NCBI RefSeq assembly: GCF_036588685.1
Contig: NC_086386.1
Coordinates: forward strand, 32,975,883-33,039,882
Source: Mytilus trossulus
Taxonomy: Eukaryota > Mollusca > Bivalvia > Mytilida > Mytilidae
Direction of reading: 5' to 3'
DNA: 64,000 nucleotides
Under the pieces are notes generated by a model. That model made no database searches. It was not told the DNA's origin and saw nothing but the letters and a program-made list of their open reading frames with translations. Shown here piece after piece: positions 25,301-40,300 of the stretch (positions are counted from its first letter, which is position 1; every line of letters begins with the position of its first letter). The translations under genes and the position numbers were made by a program.

Positions 25301-28300
25301 CATAACCCCCAAAATCAATCCCAACCTTCCTTTTTTGGTATGGAACCTTGTGGTACAATTTCAGAAAGATCCATACACATACACACAAGTAATTGTCTGG
25401 AACCTAGGAAAAATACTTATTTTGACCCCTTTTGGGCTCCTTGTTCCTAAACTGTTGGGACCATAACCCCAACATCAATCCCAATCTTCCTTTTGTGGTT
25501 TCAAACCTTGTGTTTATATTTCATAGAGATCCATTCATTTAAACTAAGGTTACTGTCTGGAAACTTATTGTCTTCGGACGATGCTTACAAAGATGACAAA
25601 GAACACCAAATTTTTAAGGCGGTCATATAAAAATGGAATGTCTATAGCTCTATAGATGCATTCTGTTAACATCTAGCTACAAAATTTGTCATTTATCTTC
25701 CATAGGGGTATAACTCAAAACTCCAAATGCTCTGCAAATTGTTTATTTGCACTACTTTTTTGATTATCTCTGCTGCGGAAGTTCATTATGGTTGAAATTT
25801 GGTATGAATGTTTGTAAACTTTACAAATGAAAATCAAAGTGCACAGAAACCTCTTGGTATTGTATGCAGGGACATATATTTTTAAGGAGTTTTAACTATA
25901 AGAAAAAGTACAGGGTTCCAATGTCCCCTGCATGGCACATAGTTTGTTTATTCAAAGTATATTCAAGCAATAACCTAAAAAAAAAACATGTTTTGTTCTT
26001 AAAACCTAGGAACTACCACAATGGATTTCCCTTTTTTGAAATTGCCTTGGAATTCAGTATTTTTGTATTAAAATTTAAATACTGTATTTTTGCATTAAAT
26101 ACCTCAACAAATACATACCAGTTACATATACTGTAGCTATAGGATCTCCTCTATATCTAATCCTGTCGCCAATTTCATTTAAACATATAATGTATATATA
26201 TAGCTTCCCCTTCCACTGACATCTGAGGAGCTAATACTGAAAATTTAAATTCCTCTGATTATCATATAAAACCTGAACCTGATGCACTATCTTCCAATAA
26301 AAATAAATTGACAATAAAGTTCTCCTTTGGTTAAGAGAAAGAAAACAAGTGATTTTTTTATATATTATAACCAATATATACTGAACATGGTAATTGGAAC
26401 ATCACTAGTTTTCTGGATTTAAATATTGCTCGTTTTGACAGGATCTTTTACAGCTGACTCTATAGTATGGTTTTGTTCACTGTTGAGACCCTAAAATTTA
26501 TAGCATCCTTTTCATTTCGACTAGTGAAAAGTTTTCTTGTTGACAATCCAACCACAATCTCTTTTCATTAATTCAGCTTATTTTTAAAATATTAAAAAAT
26601 TTCAATCTGCGACAATAATTTTTAAACTTTATTTATTTAATATATAAGGTAAATTGATCAACACTAAGAAGCAATATTAAAAAAACCCGGTCATTGTCAT
26701 TTTAACTCCAATGACAATCAATGCACAGTGATGTATATGTGCAGGACTCAAAACTAAGTACATGTATGATACTATCACCTATCAAAACTCAGCTTAAATC
26801 ATGAAGGCATATAGAAAACAAGAATGTGTCCCTAATACACGGATGCCCCATCCTCATTATCATTTTTTTATGTTAAGTGGACCGTGAAAATATGGTAAAA
26901 CTCTAATTTGGCATTTAAATTAGAAAGATTATATCATAGGGAACATGTGTACTAAGTTTCAAGTTCTTGGACTTCAACTTCATCAAAACCTACCTTGACC
27001 AAAAACTTTGACATGACGGACGGACAGACAGACGAACAAACAAACGCACAAACAAAAAAAAATAATGCCCATAAAAAGTCAGTATAACTGATTTTCAACA
27101 GTTTTCAAAAGTTTTAAACCCTTAATTTAAGCAAAAGTATACATTGGGTAGGCCAGTCTACCTAGGTAGGCTTGTAATGCAGATGCTATGATTATTTGAA
27201 CTTCTGACATCTCAAGTGTGTTTGTATGGGACAGTAGGAGGGGATTAGGGTAAGGGTGCATTAAAGCATACTTGACATTGGAAAGATAGAAAAATAATCA
27301 ACAGTGTACATGTACAATTATACTTAAAGCATAAGTTACCAGTACATCAAATTATCAAAATTAACTGCAATTCTACAGATGAACATACTTTGATATCTGT
27401 TCTTTTTTCAGGACATTCACATCTACATGTATAGTACATGTTCACCAGTGGTTTTAATACTGTACTTTCCATTCTTTTGGTAACAAGCTAAAATTGTAAA
27501 TCTAAATTATTTAATCAAGAAGTCCAGACAAAAACTAGATGTGCATTGTAGTATGAACATGTTGAACTGATGCTCACTAATTTATACCTTTACTATATAT
27601 ACTTTTTCTTTTGAGTGAATGCAAACAACATGTTACGTAAGCAAACAACAGAAAGAAGATCAACAGGTGAACAGCATCTTACATGTAGCTAAAAAATACA
27701 TTTACAGTATAAACTTTCTGATTTTAATTGATATATTTTGCTGTATAGAGTTAAAATCATTTCAGGCATTAATTACCGTCAGATGTTTATTAGATCTTTG
27801 CTGTTAAAATACACCATTTTCATATACATGATATAGGAAAGATTTGAAGTCATGTTCGAACGTAGCACGTTGTCATTTCTGTTATAATCCATATACAATG
27901 TATCATGTATATCCGGCATTTAACAAAAGAACAACCTTTCATGTATCTTGCAGCATGCCAATAGATTTTCTGTCAAAAAGCACGTTTTGTGTGTGTTTTT
28001 GTTAGTCAATAGATGTCTTTCTTCTTTGTATACATGGTATAGATCTGATGAGTTAATCCCTTTTCACATCATGTACAAGGACTGAGGTTATGTATGTGCC
28101 TGTTTCAAGTCATGAGCCTGTAATTCAGTGGTTGTCGTTTGTTTATGTGTTAACGTTACATATTTGTTTTTCGTTCATATTTTTTATATAAATTATAAAA
28201 TAAGGCCGTTACTTTTCTCATTTGAATTGTTTTACAGTTTTATTTCAGGGCCTGTTATAGCTGACTATGTGGTATAGGCTTTGCTCATTGTTGAAGGCTG

Positions 28301-31300
28301 TACGGTGATCTATAGTAACTATGGTTAATTTCTGTGTCATTTTGGTCTCTTGTGGACCATCGTCTCATTGGCAATCATACCACATCTTATTTTATATATA
28401 TAGGTGGGTTTATTTTGGCACCACAAACTGCTAACTATATAGTCCAGCCCCAATCACATCCTGCATATTAGTATGTGCCTGTCCCATGTCAGGAGTTTGT
28501 AATTCAGTGGTCCAGGTTTTCCTTTAATTTGTTGTTAAGTCTGTTAGTATTCTTGTTTGAATTGTTTTACACATTTTTTATTTTCATTTAATAGGGTCTT
28601 TTATATAGCTGATTTCTGTAAATTCAGAAATTATTGCAAGGTTTTTATTATTGCTAAAATGCGACAGAGTTGTAAACGCAATAATTTAAACTCACATTTA
28701 AAAATATTTTATATGAATTTAACAGGATTTTTCTCAAAATCGAAAAAATTAAAATCGCATTTAAGACAAATTAGCAATAATAAATGCATACATTAATTTC
28801 AGAATTTACAGTATATGGTATAATAAATGTATGGGCTTTGCTCATTGTTAAAGGATGTATGGTGACATATATAGTTGGTAACAAATTGATGTCATTTGAT
28901 CTCTGTTTTTTTTCATTAGTGTAAGGCCATGGATAATTAATTGTTGGTTTCCCCTAACATGAGAATTTTTTGTAAACCCGGCAGGCAGCTTTTTTTGTGA
29001 CCATGCATAAGTTTAGGAGATAACTGTATTGTATTTTAAGCTCCGACGGCATCAATTGTGGATTTGATGGTCGCAAATTAAGTTTACTGGCGACGGGTTA
29101 GTTAATTAATGTTTTCTCCAATAAATGCAAACATTAAATAATACATGTAGTAAATAAGTGATTCTAATGCAATTTTTATCCTACAATTGGCTAAAGTTTA
29201 TATAATTACCGTCAATTCCACAGCTTAAACCAGCATGACCAGGGATAACTAATGAGGGATCTGAATTTTGAATTGATTGGATTACTACATGTTGTCATTA
29301 ATAGAACAACACCATCTTAAATTCGCCGTTTTACAGTTATTTTATTCGAATTGGTATCAAAGAGGTTCCAATTTGAACGTTTTCATTTCTATGAAGATTC
29401 AAGTCACATAATGACATTTAGCCATGACTTACAAAATGTAAGTTCTTTGCGCAAAATTCATTCATGAAGTTTTGGGGATTTTTTTTGTACTAGTATGTCA
29501 AATTTATACATTTTTTCAAGCTCTAACATCATGAACATACTATTTCTTTTTGTTATGCATTAGAATCGGAATAACAGTACAGTAGTTGAAGATTTGTCAC
29601 CGTCCATTGTTGATTTGATGGCCGAAAATGCAGTTTTACTGACGACAATTATTTTTTTTTAACCTGGGCCACACTGCACTGTGTCTAAACCACACCGGCA
29701 GAATTTGATCGGACTCGATGGTATCTAACGTCCGGCACAATGACGGAACATCAATAGACAGAAGAAAGATAGGTTTCTCCTTATTTTCTTATTTTTTTAA
29801 TGATATCGAAGAATATATATACATATACAACTATTTTCTATTGTGAGATGCAATATTTTCTACAACCGTTCTATATTAACAGAGAAATAAGTCAAAATGC
29901 ATGTCAAAATGACGAATTGAGTGAACCTTGCCTCGAAATTGTTTAATTTCTCTTTAAATTGTTCACATTGTACGGAAAGAAATGTACGGGAAGATAGATA
30001 CTGACACGGAGATTGCAAAACTAGTCATTATGAGCATCTCAATACTTGTATTTGTGTGTATGGAACGAAAGAAATGGGTCATGTCAAATAAAAATACACC
30101 GGTTTCGTCATTGTTGTTTACTACACAACACCCGGTTTCGTCTATATATATCACCCTGTTTTTTATATTTTTTTAAAACCAACAATTTATGAAAAGCAAC
30201 GTTAACACGGATCTGAACATTGTCTTTCAAAAGAATTTAAATATATATGTATTATAAAGTAAACTTGGCGTGTTTACATTATTTACATAGGTAATTATAG
30301 TACTACACATTTTCCTAATGAAAGTCGTATCCGTTATTTTACTGATCTTCAAACTAATTTTAAATGGAATATAAATACTCAATAGCAAACACTGATATCT
30401 AATTATTTTTTTAACATTAACATTATGATATTTTTTTTATATAGGTTTTGAGATACATCGCAGTATGTCCCCCCCCCCCCCCCCCCCCTTTTTTTTTTTT
30501 TACAAAGAAAACCTAATTAACGCTTAAAAAACAAAATTTAAAACATCACCTTAAAGTATGCAGAAGTTAAGATTTATATTACTAAGAAGTGTGTAAAGTT
30601 TGATGCAATAATGATTAACCATTTTGAGATATGGCGCGACATGTTAAAAAAAAACACACTCCTGTTTTACTTACAAAGTTCTGTAACTCAAACAGATTTA
30701 ATTTGATTTTCACTAAAAGGTTTACAAATCGTTTGACCATTTCAAGAAATAACTTTATTAAGTTTCATGAAAACTAGATAAGCTGTTCTCAAGTTACGGT
30801 GCGACATGTTTACGCTGGACAGAAAGATAGACGGATAGCTAGACGGACGGACGGACGGACGGACCGAATGACTGATAGATGAAGGAACGGACGGATGGAA
30901 GGACGGATGGACAGACGGGTGTATACAATAATACGTCCTGACAAAATTGGGATGGGCGTGTGAAAACGCAAAGAAATGAAAAAAAAATCGTAATTAAAGG
31001 TCAATAAGTTGTATTAGGATATCGGCCAAGTCGATTTATTTGTATATTTGTCTGCCTTATCATTTTCCTATATAACTTTTATATATATTTGAGAAAAATG
31101 TATAGAAATCGATAAAAAGAACTTGATATTCGGCATTTATTATAATAAACATAATCCAACTCACATAATCCGATTTCCCGGGTGTCCCTGTTTTCTCATT
31201 TCTTACAATATTTTAATTCGTTATACACTTTATAAGATAAGTGGCGAACCTAGATGACGTATAGGTTGCACGCCCCGACCCCACCTTCGGTTGCCAAAAT

Positions 31301-34300
31301 ATTGATTCCTGTATTTAACGATTTTGTAAAGCAAAAAATAATCAAAATATTGTTCGACCCGCTACGCTCGGCGGTATGTACAAGTTGTTCGAAATACGCC
31401 CACTTTGAAATAAACTGAATCCGTCTGTCCGTATATATTGTCAAAATATATTGACCAACGTCAGTGTACGATCATCATAACACAATGGCGACAGTACAGA
31501 CTCGTTTTTTTTAATAATGTTAACAAAATAATTACTATTGAATTTTATCGATGACCTGAGACTATTATACTAATTTGTTCATAGCAGTATAGTTACAATT
31601 AGTGATAAATAAATTTTATTTTAATGCATGGTAGTTGTAATCCTACATTCTATGTCGATTATGCATGCAGATACATTTGTCTTATCATCAACGTTTATCC
31701 TTAAGAAGATTTATTTTTAACGATGGTAGAAAAGATTACATACATGGAATGATTAGATTACTTATAAAGGTGTCCATTCTTTTGTGCGAGAAAATCACAT
31801 ATCAATTGTGTGTTTCGATTTTTAAGACCGTAAACTTTAATTTCAAGTTTAAACATGTTCAACATATTTTCCCATAACTCATATAGAAAACGCATATTTA
31901 AAGAGCTTTAATCTCAATATGCTGTTAAAAAAGTTCGGAATGCAAAGTAAAATTAAAATATTTGAGTTCTATAAGAGTAGGAATTTGCTTATTATTTATT
32001 TGAATCTGAGACTCATATAAATAATAAGCCGCTGTCCGGTGAACGAACTTGTTTTCGAACGACCCACAAAACTCCTTTTGAACTCTGAAATTAAATAATC
32101 AATTGTAATGTAATGCGATTATGATTTTTTTTATTTGACCAAACCGGGTTATGCATTTTGAAATCTATGACGAAACCGGGTTGTATACATTGACGAAACC
32201 GGCCAGTTCCATTTTGACATGACCCATTTCTTTCGTTCCATACACATAAATACAAGTATTGAGATGCTCATAATGACTAGTTTTGCAATCTCCGTGTCGG
32301 TATTTATCTTCCCGTACCTTTCTTTCCGTACAATGTGAACAATTTAAAGAGAAATTAAACAATTTCGAGGCAAGGTTCACTCAATTCGTCATTTTGACAT
32401 GCATTTTGACTTATTTCTCCGTTAATATAGAAAGGTTGTAGAAAATATTGCATCTCACAATAGAAAATAGTTGTATATGTATATATATTCTTCGATATCA
32501 TTAAAAAAATAAGAAAATAAGGAGAAACCTATCTTTCTTCTGTCTATTGATGTTCCGTCATTGTGCCGGACGTTAGATACCATCGAGTCCGATCAAATTC
32601 GGCCGGTGTGGTTTAGACACAGTGACACTGTCAGACTTAAAAATATTTCTATCTGGAGGGGGGGATCCCCTTTTTTGGCTGATCAATGCATTTGAATGGG
32701 GACATATAGTTGGAACCCTCAGGCCCCCTTTGTCCTGGGTTGGGAACTCCTCTTTTTAAATGGCTGGATCCGCCCCCGTGATTTTATCCCATTACTGGAT
32801 ATCACAAAAGTCCCTGTAAAATTTTAACGTCACAATACAAAATATATGATGCCACATGTACAATGGAAAAGTGTATGTTGTATGCGTCAAAATTTCAAGC
32901 GGCGGGGTCAGCCGGGATTAGCGATAAGATGTATAACAGTCCAAATAATTATGACGTCTTGAAGGCTATTATAATTTTTTTCTTTGACGCCTTACATCGA
33001 CAAGCGATAAGATGTATAACCACTTGATTTTCAAGGGTTTGGGTAGTCCAAATAATTATGACGTCTTGAAAGGCTATTATAATTTTTTCTTTGACGCCTT
33101 ACATCAACATTATAATAGCCTTTCAAGACGTCATAATTATTTGGACTAGGGTTTGGGTAGTTATTTATAGCTATTTGGACTAGGTTTTTTTGGGGGGAAA
33201 GGGGGAGGGCTGGCTAGGATGAAAATGTTATCCTGCATTGTCCATTGTTGTCAAACATGTCGAAGTAACCCTTTTTTTATCCTGGCTTTTATATTCAATT
33301 TCAATCAAACCCCCACCACCCACTGAATTGTATCCAATTCAATACAAATGGTGGCATAGACTATAAGCTCCCTCAACATGAGTTCGGCGATTTAAAAAAA
33401 AAGAAGGTCCTGTTGTTTACCAGTGGGGCGAGTTGACTTGCTTCCGTTTTAAAACTTCTTGTAAATTTTTGACTGATTTTCTGGTTTACATGCATGACAT
33501 GAACACAATGACCCCTATGTTTTTCATGAAGGTATAATACTATCATCTTCCTAAAAAATGTGCATGATTATGATGGGGGTCTATGATATTTACCTTTCAT
33601 AATATTTTGACATTTGGCCATTACGCTTTCCCATGGTCATGATGGTCCAAGTACTCAAACAATACACTGCCTACACTTTCTAAAATGTATGTTTCGTTCC
33701 CCGATTTCTTCCAGTTAATCGACAATGCAACCCATTTCAATATATCTGTTTACAATAGCTTTGTGAACCTTCTGTTTCAATCTTTGTATCATCCTTTCAA
33801 ATAAGCAGCAGACGAGCGTCCTTTCGTTTAAACTGGAATCCGCTTGTATTACGCTTCACTTAAACAACCGGTATGGCCCGATTTTAGGGCAAAATTTTGC
33901 CCTGGAGATTTTAACGAGATTTCACGTTACTATGTTACATAGCAACGTCACTGTACAACATCCGGAATATTAGCGAAAATGTAAACAAAACAGACGATAA
34001 TATTTTTTAAGAAATAACAAGAATTGTAAGAAATTAAGAATCAGACAAGAAGAGAAAATCAGTAATATACATTGTAAAGATAGAAGCAGAAGACATTATT
34101 ACATGTAAACCTTATAAATCAACTTTAATATATATACACGCAACATTTAGTAATGCCGGGCAATGGAGAAAATGTAAACAAACAGACGACACGATTTTTT
34201 CGATAAATACTGCTAATATTGCAAATAAAGAAATTCAGACCACAGAAAAATAATGAACTGACACTGAAACAGTAGAAATTACTGATGCATACTATGTTTA

Positions 34301-37300
34301 ACTCTAATTATGTCATGAAATATCATAAACGTACTTTGTCTTCAATACAATGTAAATGCCGTCACCACGAAAAACAAACCTGAACATATGCGTGGTTTGT
34401 AAAATACAAAAAGAGAAAAAAATTGAATGGAGATTGATAGACTCAAGTCATGGACAAAAGAAAAGAATTGCTCAACTTTTATTAAAATATGGAGAAATTG
34501 ATGTGGTTGACGGTGCCATATGCAGACCATGTGAGCGAAAGTTGTCAAGTCTTGACAATAGTGTCAGAGAATTCAAATTTAAATGTAATCAAAATTTTCA
34601 TTTGATATCACCCAAACGTTGTTTTACAGATGAAAATACAAACCCTGCCAAAAAACTTAGTAACAATGGAGAAAATGTTGAAAATCCTACACCTTCATCA
34701 CCCAAATCAACACACATGTCAACTTCCAGTAATATTTCAACACCACAAAATTTTAACACTGTGAGAAAACAGCTCGGGGACATATCAAATATTACATGCA
34801 CGCCAATCAGACCTAAGCATCATGATACACTTAACGATTCTGGGATATCACTGTCTACACCTGAAATTGAAATTGAAACAAATAGTCTTGCTCTTAATAG
34901 GAAAAACAAATCAAATAGTACAGTTACATGTAGTAAAGAATTATTTAAGGATACACCTATAAATGTTGAATGTCATGATCACATCTATAGTGCTGTTAGT
35001 ACACCCAGGAAGAGATCAAAAATTAAGACTACAAAAGAAACTTTACCCAAAGAAGAAGAGACATTAGCAGTGAAAAGTTTGAAAAAAATAATAGTCAAAC
35101 AACAACAATATGATAATTTATCACCAGTAGAATTAGCTGAAATCGTGTCAGTTCTGCCGCTGGGATCCAGATCTGCACTTATTCAAACTCTTTTAAAGTA
35201 TGATTCCTTCAAACATCTTATAACTGATGAACTGATGAAAATATTATCCAATCAGCATGATATTTTAAAAAACAGAAAAAGAGGCAAGCTTAGTGTATTG
35301 AATGGGAAATCATTTGAGGATATGATAAATTTTAATTGGAGTCCAATTGTAGAAGAACTATGTGATGAATTCCCAGTTTTATGTCGCACAATATTGAGTT
35401 TTATGCTACCAGATAACTTGACAGAAAAAACAAAGTCTGATCGCATTACATCAATGGTCCCGAGGATAGGGTTTATTTATTCTTTGCTAGCACAGAGTCG
35501 CAACCAAGAATTGAGCAAGGTTCAGCACATGATCAATACAATTTTGTTTGACAACTTGTGTGATCAAAAGGTAAATTGAAGTTAACATATATATCAGTGT
35601 TCTCCCTAGGGCCTGTTAGCATCATGGTGATGCTATATTTCTAAATGTGATGCTATCTGAAGTGAATTTCTTATAGATTGTGTTATAGATGTGATGCTTT
35701 AATTTCTAGAAGAAAGATGGTATTTTAATTTTTCCTGTTTACCAGGATGCTAAATGAAATATCTGGGGAGAACACTGTATATAAAATTAAATGTACCTGC
35801 TTTGAGTCTCTTTTTAAACCAACTAATTTGTTTTCTTTAAATATTTTACTCAAATTTGTATAAGAGTTATCTCCCATTCAATATAAAAAAATTAAAGATG
35901 CAAAATCACTACCTAGCTTATTTTTCCTCCAAATTTAATGAATCATTGATAACTAAAATAACAGTGGTATAATGACCAATCAAACATACTATGTTGATAT
36001 AAGCATCCATAAAAACGCACTTCAATTCATTCTACAATGTTGGTTAAAAGCTCATTAGAGCTTATGTTTGTCTATGTTTTATATACCATGCCGACTCTAA
36101 ATAAAGCTTATTTATTTACAACTATGAGAAAATTCATACCATAAGGCATTCATAGACATAAAAACCAAATAACAATTGCAGAAAAATCTAAATAAGAATA
36201 CCATCATATCATGATTTATGTTAAAAAAAAATGATAAACAACAACTAACTTCCATAATAAAGCCACAAATGATTCTAAGCATCTTTAAATGTAATCAAAC
36301 ACACACATGTAATTACAGTGAAGCAACTTCAGGTTTACTATTGACCTTATTGTCTAACTATACCAATTCTTGATGTTAAAATATCAAGAAAAGGTACATT
36401 TCCCTATGTGACTATTCGAAAAATGACAATGGACGTGGTTATACATGTATAAGCAGACATCTTGTGAATTGAAAAGTAACTTTTAAGCAATTTATTCATT
36501 TTCTTGAAGAGACTAAAATTATTGAAATTTCAATTTTTACAGGTATTTGATCGTCTACATTCAATTGGGGCATGCATGAGTTATGGACATAGTCTTACCA
36601 TATTAGACAAGTATGGAGGTCACTTTAATTCTGCAGTAATAGATGCCTTAAAATCAGGAAAAAGAATTAGACTTGTAGGGGATAATATTAACTGGATGAC
36701 AAATGTGCACGATGAAAGAAAAGACAACCATGCACATATGCATCATGCATTTGGATCTGCATGCATCATTCAGAACACATCATTTGATTTGCTTTCCAGC
36801 ATTAAGCCTCAGGTATGTTACAAATTACCTTTGATTGAGTTTTTTTATACATATTTTAAAGTGTTTAGCTGTAAGAAAAATTTCTGGTAAATGTTGCTCT
36901 TCAGCTTTAGTAACACTACATGTATGAAATATGGATATACAAATATTTAGATATTTGTATATAAAAAGAAAAAAAAGAAAGTAAATTAAAATTAAATAAC
37001 TGTCGTGGTAGCCATTTAAAAGCCACCTGATGAGTTCCCTTGGCAGGGACGAAACAGTTTTTATCTTTCACTTGAATATTATTTTATCAATTATAGACTT
37101 TTGACGAGAATCAGTATCATATAACAGGTCCTATAACGTATTGACTGAGTAAAAGTCAACTTCTGCTTTTAACATAAATTCCTGATATCTCCTTCTGATA
37201 AATTTGCAATCTTCTTTTTTTGTAAATATATAGTCTAATATGATTTTTAATAAAATAAAAATAGAAATTTATGCATAAAATAAGACTAGAACACTTTCAT

Positions 37301-40300
37301 TATTTCATTACTGACAGTTATTGAACAGGTAGCAGTTTTCATTGTACAGCTCATTTCCTAATGTTTGTAGTATAAAACTTTGGTTGACTTGTTTGTTTCT
37401 GTATAAACGTTTACATATGCTTTGTGTTTAACATTGACATACCAAAACTATATATATATAAAGGCATAGTTGAACCTATATAAATTATATTTAAATTGTA
37501 TCTAACTACAACTGTACAATAAACAAACAAACAAAGCAAGTAAGTTAACCAAAGTCTTGCTCTACATGCATTAGGAAATTTGCTCTAATGACCAATCAAA
37601 AATTTCAATTGACCATTATGTTCTGGTATATACCACAGGCATGGTCAGTACTAGTATAAATATAATAGTGACAATAAAATAAAAGTTTTACCCTATTTTT
37701 ACCTTCATTTTGGATTATTAATTTATTTCAGTTGGACTACAGATATGCATCAGTGGAAACTTTCTTACCTTCCAGAAATGATTGGCATCTTCTAAGAGAA
37801 GACTATAGTGTCCACATTTTAAAAGTGGCTTCTAAACACATACCATTCTTCAAGGAATTTTGTAAGCCATTTGAAAACTTTTTTCACGGAACCTTGACTG
37901 AGGAATTGAAAACAAAAAACAAGGTGATTCCATTACCTGTTCTTCACTATAATGAACAAAAATATGATGAGGTTGTAAAAATTTTAGATTTCTATGAGTC
38001 ATTTTTAAGAGAGAGCTTTGGTAAAGCTAACATAGACTATAATGACACAGTTAAAGTTTTGATAGGAGGTGACCAGTTAACAAGAGAAAGATTTTCTGGG
38101 AGCAAGTGCTTAAGAGCTGGTGGCATAACAGCAGATGAACGTTTTGATCACTTGTCTCCAATTACCTTTGAACTATTTCATCTCTGCATGAACTATGTCA
38201 AGTTGATAATGAAACAACTTTTCAAAGATCAAAGTGTAAATGAAATGGGCACTATGAAATGTGAGGCAAATCGTCTATTAAGAACCACTGTAAATGTCAA
38301 TGTAAATGAACACTATGATGCCGACAAAGACTTCATAATATCCTTCACAGATGCATACATAACAGAAGCTGTTATGACTTTTTTTGAAATGGAAAACCCT
38401 ACTTCTGCCCCAACAATAAATAGACATGAACCACCTAGTCAGTTTACAAATGATAGTGAGAAGAAGGAATGGATATTATCAATATTTGGTGATCTAGTTG
38501 ACAAAATGGTATGGTGCAATGAAGGTGATACTTCCAGGTCTAACTCTGAGGAAGAAGTTCATGGTAGGTTTACAATACTAAATAATAAAATGCATCACTG
38601 AGTGCAGCCTGATACTATATATAGCCACAGAAGTGGATAAACCTCGAACATTTGGGCAAATTTGGATTGTGATAAAAGTTTTGCCTTAATATATGTTCCT
38701 GACACTAAAATATTATTATGTCAAAAAATTTTCAAACTTAAAGAGCAATACTTATAGGTTAAACAATACTTGGTCATGTTTTATGAAGATTTAAGCCCAA
38801 GGCGAAGCCGGGGGCTTAAATCTTCATAAAACATGACCAAGTATTGTCTGACCAATTTAGAACATATTCACACTTTCGAGTGACCTTACAAAATTAGCCT
38901 TTCCCACTGTAATATTCAAACCTTTTAAAGAGTTCACATTTTATAATGAACCAAATGTAAAATATAGGTAATTATTTCACTGGATGGAATGAAACAGCAC
39001 TGACATAGTTTGTGAGGACCGAATGGATAAATTGTTTTTCTTCTGTTTCAGGTAAAATTTAATTCTTATAAAGTTTGAGATTTTTTTATTTTAAAAAAGC
39101 AACACAATTTTATATATATCCCCTTTTTAAAAATTAGATTTTTTTATAAATATGAAACTCTGCCCTAAGAGGGGGCCCGCTCCAGTGATTCCCTATATAA
39201 GCAACCAATTTTTTTCCCAAAAGGGGGGGGGGGGGCTGCCCCCTACCTAAATCGACCTCTGTCCTCTATTTAACTGACAATTGATTTTATGTTGATAGTA
39301 CTAAATATAAAGCTTGATTGCAAGCTTCAACTTATCTGAACATGATCCAAGAAAAGAATGTCAAGGTAAGGTAAACCAAACCCAAAATACATTGTACATG
39401 TACACTGTACAATCATTTTATACACCAAATTTAGTTGACTTACATGTTATGCTTATAATTGTATATGAAATACTAACCACACACAACAAAATTACATTTA
39501 GCAAAGAACAATGGAGATGAGGTCAGGGTCAAATAAAACCTATCAAATTCACATGTACATTGTAAAACAATTCTAGGAAAATGTTAATAATACATTGTAT
39601 TACCAGGGGTAGGGGGGGAAATACCAAAACTCAACTTTGAACATTAACACCTTGAAATAATTCTGTACACCAAATATAGTACTTAGCCCTCTAATTCTTT
39701 TAGCATCTGAGATGTGGACTTAACCCTAATAAATTAACTTGTTCACTGATCCATGAAAATATAGTCTTTCTATATATCTATTACATTTTGTGTACTTTTA
39801 ATATAGAGAAATTAATATTACAAAATGTCTTTTATCTTCTTTTCATGCAATCATTGAAATGTATGAATGTGATCAAGGACTATGTTCATGTGATATGTGA
39901 AAATTTCATAACATAGGCAGATAAGCACCAAATATAGAATAATAAGATAAGTACCAAATATAAAAGACATTAACTATCAATAACCACTTAACTACAGGCT
40001 CTTTACCCTTTAACCCCGATAGTTTATGAATTATTTAACCGATTTGGTTTAATATGTGACTCGCATTTTTTTTCATACATGTATAAAAATTCTTGTTTTA
40101 CAGAAGATGGAGAAGTTTTACGTCTGAAATTGGCCAATGGTAACTTCAAATCCTTTGTTATAAAGAAGAAGAAAACACCACCAAAGGAGGACAAAGTCCA
40201 ATCCTATGGACATCTAGTTCTTGAACTAGGAGTTCATTTTAAAGCGCTGTTAAGCCTTTGTAAAACACCAGACAGAGAACGTGGTTTGCGTCTATTAAAA

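Noticed and set aside
29982..30176. 64-codon open frame with a matching one at 32165-32380
   Set aside because: They are the two inverted arms of one element read from either side; conservation is due to the repeat. I did not call a gene.
34342..35446. Minus-strand open frames across the DUF6589 first exon
   Set aside because: Antisense shadows; no motifs.
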